Assembly (NCBI GenBank): GCA_963204915.1
Contig: CAUJHS010000028.1
Location: forward strand, 1-38,589
Source: Planctomycetota bacterium
Lineage (GTDB): Bacteria > Planctomycetota > Planctomycetia > Pirellulales > Pirellulaceae
DNA: 38,589 nucleotides
Direction of reading: 5' to 3'
Below, piece after piece: positions 6,246 through 14,949 of this stretch (its first letter is position 1; the number at the start of each line of letters is the position of its first letter). The notes below the pieces were generated by a model, which saw only the letters and a list, made by a program, of their open reading frames with translations, made no database searches and had not been told where the DNA came from. A program made the translations under genes and the position numbers.

Positions 6246-7961
6246 TTAAAAAAAGTCCGGAAGAGGATCATTACCGCCGCGATTGCTCATTTTCATCGCC
6301 GCGCCGATCAACTCCAAGACTCCTTGTTCGACTTCCAGCCGGTAACGTACACCGTTCTCCACAGATTGTGCTTTAATCGCAATCCGGTTGTGATCTGGGT
6401 TAGCGTTGTTGTCTAACGTCGCAGCTAAAGCCGCAATGACCGGATCGTCCTTAACGGCCGAAGCGAATTTGAGGATGGGCCCGAGCGCCACAATGAACTG
6501 GCCTGGCGGCACTACGTTCGACCGCAACTCCTCAGAGTCATCGAGAAGTTTGCGTGTCGTCGCTAATCCGTCCGGACCAAACGCTACATAGACACTTTCG
6601 TCCCCAAAACCGATCGCGACGTCTAAATTCTCACCAAAAAGTTTACGAGCCTCTTCTTCCTTAGCTTCAATCGGCAGGCTCATGGTGTGGAACCGCATTC
6701 CCGAATGCTGATCTGCGTCGAAAGTAACCTTGGGGGCCTTGGGTTCATTTTTTGCAGCTTCAACAAGCTTCTTGAACGTCTCCTCCAAACGCTTCGCATC
6801 TTTGACTGTTCCGCCCGCGACCAGATTCGCGCGCCCTTCAGGCGAAAGAAACAACGTAGCGCCTGCGTCAACCTTCCCTGCAGCGACCGTCGCTTGGGCG
6901 ACATCAAATAAAGCATTTACAACATCTCGGGCAATTTGTCGAGCTTCTTCGGTTTCGATGTCTTCGTCTGACTCAATCTCCTTCAAAGCATTTTCGCGAG
7001 CCGTTTTCAAAATGTCCTGGTAGAGTGTTACATCCTCGTCGCTCATGCGGCTTGCGGTGTGTCCATTAACCGCACCCTCGGGCGTCAAGAACCCTCCGTG
7101 GAGTGAAGTCACGCCGTTTAGAAGGTCCATTTGCGCCGCGAGCTTGGTGTCAGGGCGCGCCACGAGTGCGAAGTCAACGTGCGTTTCTTTGGCTTGGCTA
7201 TCAATTTGCAGGCCGGCCGCGACGTGCTCTGTGTCTTCAATAAACGATGTCAACTGAGTGAGCATCGTTCGCATGTAACGCTCCGAAAGAGCTCGCTGAT
7301 CTTCAGGTTGGTCGTCAAGTTGCTCGGCCAATTGGCGTTCAAATTGCGATTTGAGTTGAGCTACAGCAACTTTCTTCATTTCCGCTGGAATATTGCTGAC
7401 ATTGATCCTTAATCCGATCGTATAGTTTTTCGTGAGATCGGCGACCACGGCCGCAGGATCAAAATCGGGCAGAGTCTCTAGGTCGTTCGCTTTCTGAGCG
7501 ATAAACGCCCAGCCATTGGCCTCGCGTACGTAGACAGGGTTTCCCGCGTTTCCTCCCAACTCGAGAACACCGTTTCCTGCGTCCTCCGGCTTTCCAATTT
7601 GCTCCTCAAGCCCTTCCAAAATTGTGTTGAGGTTCTTCACCGGAAGAAACGCGAATGCCTTGGGTTCATCCTCGGGAATAGTAACCACCAATCCCATGGG
7701 ACGCTTCTTATCAACACCTCGCGTGTACCCCCCAGAAAGCAGGGTGATCATTTTTCCCATATCGCCTTGGCCCGCAGTTTCGGTCACATAGGCGATGTCA
7801 TTCAAGACCTCTTCGACGGATGCGACAGCGAGTACCGCGATAGGTTTTCCCGCAGTTGCTCCAGTTTGGGGTTGATCATCGGCAAACACATAACGGCCTG
7901 ATGTCGCCGCGAGGATCGCTATTGTGGCGAATAACGTCGCCCTACCGAGATAAACCATCAT
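6246..7961 (-). CDS. Large secreted hypothetical protein
   Basis: A 571-residue protein with a signal peptide (YLGRATLFATIAILAATSGR, cleavage likely near FADDQ) and no later membrane span. I do not recognise the family. The mature part is acidic and rich in Ala, Glu and Asp, with regular alternation such as PIAVLAVASVEEVLNDIAYV near residue 40 and FVEAAKNEPKAPKV-like helices near 390. A repeated theme of domains that begin by measuring a gene-product-like quantity (KPIAVLAVASVEE; AGKVDAGATLFLSPEGRAN) suggests two related alpha/beta halves, but I cannot prove a duplication. Such uncharacterised exported proteins of this style are frequent in planctomycetes. It is convergent with the dehydratase and shares its terminator. 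ATG 7961 is directly followed by a second ATG; no clear ribosome-binding site is visible. Confidence 0.75.
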   Translation of the reverse strand: MMVYLGRATLFATIAILAATSGRYVFADDQPQTGATAGKPIAVLAVASVEEVLNDIAYVTETAGQGDMGKMITLLSGGYTRGVDKKRPMGLVVTIPEDEPKAFAFLPVKNLNTILEGLEEQIGKPEDAGNGVLELGGNAGNPVYVREANGWAFIAQKANDLETLPDFDPAAVVADLTKNYTIGLRINVSNIPAEMKKVAVAQLKSQFERQLAEQLDDQPEDQRALSERYMRTMLTQLTSFIEDTEHVAAGLQIDSQAKETHVDFALVARPDTKLAAQMDLLNGVTSLHGGFLTPEGAVNGHTASRMSDEDVTLYQDILKTARENALKEIESDEDIETEEARQIARDVVNALFDVAQATVAAGKVDAGATLFLSPEGRANLVAGGTVKDAKRLEETFKKLVEAAKNEPKAPKVTFDADQHSGMRFHTMSLPIEAKEEEARKLFGENLDVAIGFGDESVYVAFGPDGLATTRKLLDDSEELRSNVVPPGQFIVALGPILKFASAVKDDPVIAALAATLDNNANPDHNRIAIKAQSVENGVRYRLEVEQGVLELIGAAMKMSNRGGNDPLPDFF

Positions 7962-8310
7962 TACGACACCGTTTTCTTAAGGTTAAGAATTGAAAGAGTC
8001 GAAATTGCCGCGACTCGCTCCTTCGCGCGTACGGCAAACTACAAAGAGTCCATGGAACGGAAACGCCAACGATGCGAGCGCGCAGTATTTCGCTGGCATC
8101 CTACTGTTAATACTCGGGCCGAGAATCGTAAGTTTCAGTACTCTCGTTTTACCAAAACCGAGCGTACGCACCGACATCAACTTACGGCAATCACAACACC
8201 CAGATATTCGCAGCGCAACGACCGCGACTCGCACGCCGGAAAAATCACAAACAATGCCGGCGCAGAGAGAAGATACGCGACGTGGATGGATCCCCGCCAC
8301 GAAGCTTGAG
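7962..8310. other. Intergenic region upstream of the secreted protein
   Basis: A 349-bp gap between infA and the next minus-strand gene. Open frames on both strands (for example a Cys-rich 105-codon frame on the minus strand) lack family features or a ribosome-binding site. I see no hairpin with a T-run and no known riboswitch. It probably carries the promoter for the secreted protein. Confidence 0.4.
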
Positions 8311-8532
8311 TTATCGCTCCCGGAACACGATTCGCCCCTTCGTCAAATCGTACGGCGATAGCTCCACCCGAACTCGATCGCCAGGAACAATACGGATGAA
8401 AAACTTTCGCATCCGGCCGGCCACATGCGCCATGACTTCATTGCCGGTATCGAGCTGTACCATAAATCGTGTGTTGGCCAAAGCTTTCGTAACGACGCCC
8501 TCGACCTCAAGTGCTTCTTCCTTTTTCGCCAT
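8311..8532 (-). CDS. infA: Translation initiation factor IF-1
   Basis: A 73-residue S1/OB-fold protein that binds the ribosomal A site during initiation. It matches IF-1 along its full length: [20 protein letters not shown], then [20 protein letters not shown], then [20 protein letters not shown] and GRIVFRER. The start is the ATG at 8532 (MAKKEE), the conserved IF-1 N-terminus; an upstream in-frame ATG would add 14 residues not seen in the family. It stands alone and not in a ribosomal-protein operon, and is divergent from recG across 272 bp. Confidence 0.97.
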   Translation of the reverse strand: MAKKEEALEVEGVVTKALANTRFMVQLDTGNEVMAHVAGRMRKFFIRIVPGDRVRVELSPYDLTKGRIVFRER

Positions 8533-8804
8533 GCAAATCTCGCAAGAGTAGGAATTACCCAACAAATCATCCACCTTACAAGATAAGCGATTGTGCCCTT
8601 CCTCGTCCAGGCGAGGTCCTTACTATTTTCAGCCTTGCCTTCCGTGGCGCAAAACGGGGGGATTTCGACGATTTGGTCCAAGGTCCCTATAGTGAGTGTG
8701 ATAGCTGACAAATTGACGACGGAATGGCAATTGTCGTTTAGTCCTGGTGCGATGATCATTGCAGGAATTGCGTCAACTGCAAATTGGGTCCTTAGAATAA
8801 AGTC

Positions 8805-10895
8805 ATGAAAGAACGGCCTGAAAAAACGTCTGCAGATATTCTCGCGATGCCGGTTCAATATCTCAAAGGCGTCGGTCCGGCACGCGCCGAACACCTCGAA
8901 CGACTCGGCCTGCGAACCGTGCAGGACATCTTGTTTTTCTTTCCTCGCGATTATCAAGACATGAGCGAGTTGCGCTCGATCGCTGACCTGCATGAAGGGG
9001 TAAGCGTGAGCGTTTGCGGCGCTGTGGAAGAGACGGACTTGAGAGAGACTGGCTCGGGCCGCAGCGTGTTGGGAGTGTTAATTCGAGATGCCAACCATTT
9101 CATGCGCGCCATTTGGTTTAACCAACCTTACTTGCGCCAACGTTTTGAGGTGGGGCGCCGGATTCTGGTGTCGGGCGTGGTCAAAATGAATGGTGGTCGG
9201 TGGGAAATGGTTCATCCCAAAGTCGAATTTCTTGACGGAAACGCTGTACCACCGGCCGGGCGCATCCTGCCTATTTACTCGCTCACCGAGGGGCTAAATC
9301 AACAGCAAGTTCGCCGGATTGTCGAAGGTGTTGTGGAATCTTCGGCATGTGCTGTGCCCGAGGCGTTCTCTGACGACTTTTTGGACGCTCACAACTTGTG
9401 GCCAATACAAGCAGCTCTATCACAAATACACAAACCCACGAGCCGCGAAACACTCGAGCAAGCGAGACGTCGCTTTATTTTTCAAGAGCTGTTCATTCTT
9501 CAACTTGCGCTAGCGTTGCGAAAGCATAAACAGTCGACCGACGCCGCTCCACCACTGGTCGTTGACGCGAAAATTGACGCACGAATTCGACGCTTGTTTT
9601 CATTTGCCCTCACCAGCGATCAGGAACGAGCGATTGCGGAAATCACTGCCGATATGGCATGCGACTATCCCATGAATCGACTGCTGCAAGGCGACGTTGG
9701 CAGTGGAAAAACCATCGTCGCTGTGTATGCAATGCTGGTCGCGATCGCCTGTGGCCATCAAACTGCGATCATGGCGCCGACCGAAATTCTGGCTGCGCAG
9801 CACTTTGAAACTTTTGCACGCCTCCTGCAAAATGCACGTGTACGTTCGACGTTTTTGACCGGCGGACTTACGCCAGCGCAACGCAAGGGTGTATCGCACC
9901 AAATCGAGGCCGGGGAGATTGACCTCGTCATCGGTACTCAAGCCATTGTGCAAGGCGGAATTAAGTTCTCAAAGTTGGGCCTGGTGGTGATCGACGAACA
10001 GCACAAATTTGGTGTGCGACAACGATCCGCCTTAAAACAAGCGGGGCTGGCTCCCCATTATCTGGTCATGACCGCGACCCCGATTCCCCGAACCGTAACG
10101 CTCTCACTCTACGGCGATCTTGATGTCTCAACACTTCGTGAGCCGCCTCCAGGGCGACAGCCCGTTCGGTCTTATCTAGCCGAAGAAAATCAGCGTGCGA
10201 AATGGTGGGATTTTTTTCGTCGAAAACTGAGTTCTGGCCGACAAGGGTATGTTATCACCCCGCTGGTGGAAGCGTCCGACTCCGTCGATGCCGCCAATGT
10301 AAAACAGGTGTTTGACGATCTTTCTATAAAGGAACTCCACGGATTTCGCCTGGGATTGTTGCATGGTCGGCTGACGCCCGAAGAAAAAAGCATCGCAATG
10401 CAAGATTTCCGCACAGGAAAGACAAACGTCTTAGTGTCAACCTCGGTAGTCGAAGTGGGAGTCGACGTACCTAATGCGACGCTTATGACCATTGAAGGCG
10501 GCGAACGTTTTGGTCTCGCACAACTTCACCAACTGCGCGGGCGCATTAGCCGTGGAACGCATCCGGGGTATTTGTGCGTATTTGCTTCACTAACAACCGA
10601 CGAAGCGAGGCAGCGCCTAGATGCTTTTGTGAACACATCGAGTGGGTTCGAATTAGCCGAGATCGATTTCCGGCTACGCGGGCCTGGCGATGTTTTTGGA
10701 GCGCAGCAGCACGGCCTGCCCAGATTTTACCTTGCAGACTTATCGCGTGATTCAGATCTCTTGGTGGAAGCCCGGCTAGCAGCGCAAGACTTGGTCGCTA
10801 GCGATACCTATTTGAAAGATCCCAAGAACGAGCGCCTGCTCAAATTGGCGATGAATCGTTATGGTCAGGCTCTGGAATTAGGTGATGTAGGATAG
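8805..10895 (+). CDS. recG: ATP-dependent DNA helicase RecG
   Basis: Branch-migrating helicase that remodels stalled replication forks and recombination intermediates. The 696 residues match the usual RecG length. In order: a helix-hairpin-helix-like start (QYLKGVGPARAEHLERLGL), the wedge OB-fold (about 60-150), then superfamily 2 motor domains with Walker A GDVGSGKT (296-303), motif Ia APTEIL, motif II DEQH (397-400), motif III TATPIPRT, and motif VI region LHQLRGRISRG. The C-terminal TRG region (GFELAEIDFRLRGPGDVFGAQQHG) is intact. The start ATG 8805 has only a weak upstream purine stretch, but the conserved N-terminus follows it closely. It is monocistronic; the downstream gene is convergent. 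Confidence 0.97.
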   Translation: MKERPEKTSADILAMPVQYLKGVGPARAEHLERLGLRTVQDILFFFPRDYQDMSELRSIADLHEGVSVSVCGAVEETDLRETGSGRSVLGVLIRDANHFMRAIWFNQPYLRQRFEVGRRILVSGVVKMNGGRWEMVHPKVEFLDGNAVPPAGRILPIYSLTEGLNQQQVRRIVEGVVESSACAVPEAFSDDFLDAHNLWPIQAALSQIHKPTSRETLEQARRRFIFQELFILQLALALRKHKQSTDAAPPLVVDAKIDARIRRLFSFALTSDQERAIAEITADMACDYPMNRLLQGDVGSGKTIVAVYAMLVAIACGHQTAIMAPTEILAAQHFETFARLLQNARVRSTFLTGGLTPAQRKGVSHQIEAGEIDLVIGTQAIVQGGIKFSKLGLVVIDEQHKFGVRQRSALKQAGLAPHYLVMTATPIPRTVTLSLYGDLDVSTLREPPPGRQPVRSYLAEENQRAKWWDFFRRKLSSGRQGYVITPLVEASDSVDAANVKQVFDDLSIKELHGFRLGLLHGRLTPEEKSIAMQDFRTGKTNVLVSTSVVEVGVDVPNATLMTIEGGERFGLAQLHQLRGRISRGTHPGYLCVFASLTTDEARQRLDAFVNTSSGFELAEIDFRLRGPGDVFGAQQHGLPRFYLADLSRDSDLLVEARLAAQDLVASDTYLKDPKNERLLKLAMNRYGQALELGDVG

Positions 10896-11016
10896 TTGCG
10901 CATGTGGCCCGAGACACGTTCTGCCCGCTCGCTCTATAAAAACGCAACTTCGCACGTTCGCAATCGATAGTGGGTCGCTTAATCGGTCGCAACGCCGCGG
11001 GAAGTACGGGTAACGG

Positions 11017-11035
11017 AGTTGAATTCAAGAATCGC
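11017..11035. repeat. Short palindrome-containing repeat, copy 1
   Basis: AGTTGAATTCAAGAATCGC abuts the stop codon of the SDR gene and matches 22564-22582 at 18 of 19 positions. Its core TTGAATTCAA is a perfect 10-bp palindrome. Confidence 0.4.
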
Positions 11036-11860
11036 TTAATGCTTGCCTAAATGTCCGACGGAACCGCGGAAACCACCATTGACGGCGACAATCTGTCCCG
11101 TGATAAATGCCGCATCGGGCGAGACGAGAAACCGCACGACGTGGGCGACATCTTCCGGACGCCCCCATCTCTCGGTGAGCGATTCGCGAATAGCACGGGC
11201 ACGCCAGTATTCTGGCGCCTCGTTGCCCCATGCCGTTTGAATCCAGCCTGGCGCCACACAGTTGACGCGCACTTGGGGCGCCAGTGATTTCGCGAGGCTG
11301 CGCGTAAACGCCATGACCGCGCCTTTCGCAGCAGCAAACATTTCGCCACTGTCGCCTTCCATTCCATGTTCCGCCTGGTCCCATCCGGTATTAATTATCG
11401 TTGCTCGTCCCGCGATGGGTTGATTCGCCTTCATCCGTCGCCCCACAAGTCGCGACAAAATTACGGTCGCCGTGACGTCGACTTGCCACAACAACTGAAG
11501 TTTTTTTTCAAACGGCAATTTTGCGGCCGCTCCCGTCAACACATCAGCCCCGGCGTTATTAATCCAAATATCGACGCCGCCGCTCCACCTCCAAACTTCA
11601 TCGACGAAAGGTTCGTGTCTCGCAATCTCGGCCAAATCGCAAAGAAAAACGTCACTACGACGACCTAGTTGGCGTACCTTGGCCGCCGTCGCTTCAGCGC
11701 CTTGGCTATTCGCTCTTGCATGAACTGCCACATCGGCCCCCGCGAGGGCCAACTCCAACGCGATCGCTTGACCGATTCCACTTGATGACCCCGTGACCAG
11801 GGCCACGTGACCCTCCAGCGGTAAGTCGCCCAGTTTGTGCGATGGTTCAAAGCTGGTCAT
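11036..11860 (-). CDS. SDR-family oxidoreductase lacking the usual catalytic Tyr
   Basis: A 274-residue short-chain dehydrogenase/reductase with a Rossmann fold. The cofactor motif TGSSSGIG (23-30) and NNAG (101-104) are intact, and the C-terminus (PEDVAHVVRFLVSPDAAFIT, then GQIVAVNGG) is classical FabG-like. The YxxxK site instead reads FAAAK (Phe175, Lys179; codon TTT), and the usual Ser region reads INTGWDQ, so the normal Ser-Tyr-Lys triad is not present. The enzyme may bind NAD(P) without classical reduction chemistry, or use other residues. Its ATG lies 2 bp after the stop codon of the FAD-dependent oxidoreductase, so the two are almost certainly cotranscribed and translationally linked. 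A function with a sugar or polyol substrate would fit, but this is inference. Confidence 0.85.
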   Translation of the reverse strand: MTSFEPSHKLGDLPLEGHVALVTGSSSGIGQAIALELALAGADVAVHARANSQGAEATAAKVRQLGRRSDVFLCDLAEIARHEPFVDEVWRWSGGVDIWINNAGADVLTGAAAKLPFEKKLQLLWQVDVTATVILSRLVGRRMKANQPIAGRATIINTGWDQAEHGMEGDSGEMFAAAKGAVMAFTRSLAKSLAPQVRVNCVAPGWIQTAWGNEAPEYWRARAIRESLTERWGRPEDVAHVVRFLVSPDAAFITGQIVAVNGGFRGSVGHLGKH

Positions 11861-11862
11861 AA

Positions 11863-13947
11863 CTATTTCGCCGGCAACAGTTGGACAGCGTCAGCGATTA
11901 CGTGGCCATCGGTATTTCGATTTGAAATCGAAATGACATTAACACCTTTCACGAAATCAACCTCTCCAAGCGACACCCATGTGCCTGCAATGGCCGGTGT
12001 AAGTCGTTGATTGACTGTTTTGGTGATCTCACCGCTTACGGTGGCGATCGTGACCGGCACGTTCGTTGCGCGGTTCGCGTTCGCAGTATAGGAAATTCGT
12101 ACCTCATATCGGCCGGTTTCAGGAACCATCATTTCGTAGTGGACCGATAACGCTCCTTTCTCCGTATTGCTATCGTGCGAGTATGCGGTGCCGACGAATC
12201 CACTGACACTCGCGCTCTCGACCCACGCTCCCTCGCGACGGGCTTTGTCATCATCCATTACGATCCCGGGCAGCGTGGCTGGGTTAATCGCAGCGATACG
12301 AGCAGGCCGATCGAACTCCAATACCTGCCCATCTTTTAATAAACGTTCGCGCAACGCAGGGTACGGCACATCTTGAACCGCCAAGTTGTTTTCCATAGCC
12401 ATCACTGCGGCAGTTGCCGCACTTTGTCCCAGCACCATAAACACAGGCTCCATTCGGATTGAGCCATAAGAAATGTGAGAGCTGGAAACACATACGGGCA
12501 CGAGAAGATTCGACGCCTCTTTGCGTCGAGGGACGAGTGAAAAATAGCTGATCTTGTAGGGTCCGCCTGGACTAACTTGAATGTCTCCTTCATTCTGGAC
12601 GTAACCTGAGGGCGTTACGTACCGCATACAATTGTGTGAATCCATGTTATATGAACCCATGCCGACGGATGCGGGTGTCGCCCTTGTAGCACGGCAGTCA
12701 TGTTCCGTCATTACATACTCGCCAACCAATCGTCGGGCTTCGCGCACATAGATTTGATGCGGCCAATTTCCATGATCCGTGAATTCATCGGCAGCCAGTC
12801 CCCAGACGCTCATTTGTTTGCGAATCGCTTCTGGAACGCGCGGGTGATTCGCCATGGTCCACATCAAACCTTGCTGGTAGCTCGCGTGTTCGCGAATGAT
12901 TCGTTCCCGCTCTTCATAACTGGCTTCCGCATACTTATGATTCTGTCCGATGTAATCGGTACTTACGGCGCAATTATTATTTGTATCCGTCTTGCCATTT
13001 GGCATCATGTCGATTTTGAGCGGAAGCCGTAAGTCGCCCGCTTCGAAATTTCGTAAAAGCAATTCGTACTTGTTTTCGTCGTAATCTGCAGGCTTAGGAA
13101 AAGGAACGCGGTTCGCCGAGATATTGCTCATACACATGCGGAAGCAATATGCCTGCAAGCGGTGGTCGCTCGCGTCATCATCGGGGTACGGCGCTGCATC
13201 GATCCCGTGCAATAATCCGCTGGCGGGAAGGCCCGGTGTGACATATGGATCGACATTGACCACAAACCGGTGATTGTGCGTGTTTTTCGCCTTTTGCACG
13301 CCATTGAGAGTTTCGCCGTACTTTTCATTCGATTCTCGACCAACGTGAAACGTGACGCCTGCGGCGGCCATCAGGTCGCCTTCGTAGGTGCAGTCTAAAA
13401 ACACTTGTCCTTGAAACGTCCGTCCTGACTCGGTGCGTAGCGCGATTAACCTAGGTGGAATACTACGCGTCATCGCGACGCCCGCGCCACCGCGGTCGAG
13501 ACGCTCACTAAGTAAAACCGTTACCTTATGTTCTGCGAGCATAGCGCGCAACACCGACTCGGCAACTTTCGGTTCAAACGTCCACATCGCATCGTCGTCG
13601 GCGCGAAACCGAGCGTATTGTTCAGGTTTCTCAAACGTCCATGCCGCAGGTTGCTCGTAGTGCTTTTTCAATCGGCGATAAAATTCGCGACTGATGCCGC
13701 CAATGACCGCCTTATTTCCAGAATCGGTGAAACCCAGTCCCCCCGAGGTTAAACCACCAATATGTTCACTCGGCTCGATCAATACGACGGTCTTACCCAT
13801 TCGTGCTACCTGAATTGCCGCCGCTACTCCAGCGGAGGTTCCGCCGTACACTACGACATCGTAGCGAGACGCTTCCTGGCCAAATGTCGGCGTCATACCG
13901 TAAGGCATGCACAAAGCAAGCCATAACAAAGCGAAATGCTTGGTCAT
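11863..13947 (-). CDS. Exported FAD-dependent oxidoreductase with golvesin/xanthan-lyase-like C-terminal domain
   Basis: A 694-residue protein starting with a signal peptide (MTKHFALLWLALCMPYGMTP, cleavage near FGQEA). The FAD dinucleotide-binding site YDVVVYGGTSAGVAAA follows at 29-44, with Glu58 (VVLIEPSEHIGG) as ribose ligand; this is the FAD_oxidored (PF12831-like) family. GQVFLDCTYEGDLMAAAGV and RRKEASNLLVPVCVSSSHIS are typical conserved blocks. The last 140 residues (PGIVMDDDKARREG to IADAVQLLPAK) form a beta-rich domain like the one ending xanthan lyases and golvesins, probably carbohydrate-binding. I chose ATG 13947 because the signal peptide starts there; an in-frame ATG at 13980 adds 11 polar residues. 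It is followed after 2 bp by the SDR gene. Such proteins are numerous in planctomycetes and likely oxidise sugars or polyols outside the cytoplasm; the substrate is unknown. Confidence 0.85.
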   Translation of the reverse strand: MTKHFALLWLALCMPYGMTPTFGQEASRYDVVVYGGTSAGVAAAIQVARMGKTVVLIEPSEHIGGLTSGGLGFTDSGNKAVIGGISREFYRRLKKHYEQPAAWTFEKPEQYARFRADDDAMWTFEPKVAESVLRAMLAEHKVTVLLSERLDRGGAGVAMTRSIPPRLIALRTESGRTFQGQVFLDCTYEGDLMAAAGVTFHVGRESNEKYGETLNGVQKAKNTHNHRFVVNVDPYVTPGLPASGLLHGIDAAPYPDDDASDHRLQAYCFRMCMSNISANRVPFPKPADYDENKYELLLRNFEAGDLRLPLKIDMMPNGKTDTNNNCAVSTDYIGQNHKYAEASYEERERIIREHASYQQGLMWTMANHPRVPEAIRKQMSVWGLAADEFTDHGNWPHQIYVREARRLVGEYVMTEHDCRATRATPASVGMGSYNMDSHNCMRYVTPSGYVQNEGDIQVSPGGPYKISYFSLVPRRKEASNLLVPVCVSSSHISYGSIRMEPVFMVLGQSAATAAVMAMENNLAVQDVPYPALRERLLKDGQVLEFDRPARIAAINPATLPGIVMDDDKARREGAWVESASVSGFVGTAYSHDSNTEKGALSVHYEMMVPETGRYEVRISYTANANRATNVPVTIATVSGEITKTVNQRLTPAIAGTWVSLGEVDFVKGVNVISISNRNTDGHVIADAVQLLPAK

Positions 13948-14091
13948 AGAGTTGGTTTTCGTGTAAGTGAGGCGATGCATGTTAAGTCGAATTAACGGGA
14001 TGATTACGTGACAAATAAACTTGGCGACAATGGACCAGATGATCGATGAATGGCATTTGGCCAGACCACTCGACGATGGGTTTTGCAGTAA

Positions 14092-14835
14092 TCAATGGTT
14101 GCGGGTTGCGATAACCAGTTTCAAATATTTAGCCTGAGGCGCGAAACAGTTATCTCGGACTTCCACGGTAAACCCCTTCAATTCCAATGAATGCTGAATC
14201 TCGGGCAGAAGAAATGTTAAGTAGTACATAATAAACGGTGGTCGAATTAGCGCGTTTCTCAAACGCATTGCGCCATTAAACCCGCGGGCCAGCCAATAAC
14301 TGAACGACCAACGCGACGGAAGGTATGAGGTAACAAATACAAATCGACCACCTGGGATTAAGGCGTTATATACTTGTTGCAAAAACCTAGACTCGTCACG
14401 AGGCAAGATATGTCCCAAGGCCCCGAAACAGACGGCCACGTCAAATTCGGCGTTAAACGGCATAGCTAGGACGTTGCCACGCATGAATACAACTTCTGCA
14501 CTACCAGGCGTTCGCATTGTTTTTTCGCGGCAAACGTCCAACATCCGCTCGCTCAGATCGATGCCTACCACCTTCTTGTGACACAAAGGACGTAACATTT
14601 GCATGCCGGCTCCTGTACCACAGCAAATATCAAGTCCGCAGTCGATTGGCCCCGAAGCAGCAAGATGGGCCGCAACTCGGTCCAGGATCCAGTTCGGGGT
14701 GCGAAACGGGGTATAGTCAAATTTTGGCGCCAACAGGTCGTATCCACGTTCCGTGGATGACAGCGCTTGGTGCGCCAATTCTAGCAACGTTGGTCCCTGC
14801 GGATGAAACATGTCGATGTTTTGTCTTTCGCTCAC
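14092..14835 (-). CDS. Class I SAM-dependent methyltransferase
   Basis: A 247-residue methyltransferase with motif I GLDICCGTGAGM (67-78), the post-I acidic residue in VVGIDLSERML, and motif IV-like FDVAVCFGALGHI, followed by ALIPGGRFVFVTSY. This is the Methyltransf_11/25 layout. The segment after residue 180 (RPPFIMYYLTFLLPEIQHSL) is hydrophobic and may form a substrate lid or membrane contact. Translation starts at GTG 14835 with GGAG about 11 bases upstream. It is the first gene of a minus-strand group with the FAD oxidoreductase (144 bp on), and is divergent from the U32 gene. Substrate not deducible; small-molecule or quinone-like methylation is as likely as any. Confidence 0.85.
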   Translation of the reverse strand: MSERQNIDMFHPQGPTLLELAHQALSSTERGYDLLAPKFDYTPFRTPNWILDRVAAHLAASGPIDCGLDICCGTGAGMQMLRPLCHKKVVGIDLSERMLDVCREKTMRTPGSAEVVFMRGNVLAMPFNAEFDVAVCFGALGHILPRDESRFLQQVYNALIPGGRFVFVTSYLPSRWSFSYWLARGFNGAMRLRNALIRPPFIMYYLTFLLPEIQHSLELKGFTVEVRDNCFAPQAKYLKLVIATRNH

Positions 14836-14949
14836 GTACCATTTAACTCCGGGCCGTCGTCAAACTCCAGCCTTGTATCCTATAATCTGATTTTGTAAGT
14901 CGTCGCAGAGACGCGCCAACCTCTTGCTCATCTTCAATCAGTTCGTTTC

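Noticed and set aside
7983-8300. Minus-strand 105-codon frame between infA and the secreted protein
   Set aside because: Cys-rich, no recognisable family, and no convincing ribosome-binding site.
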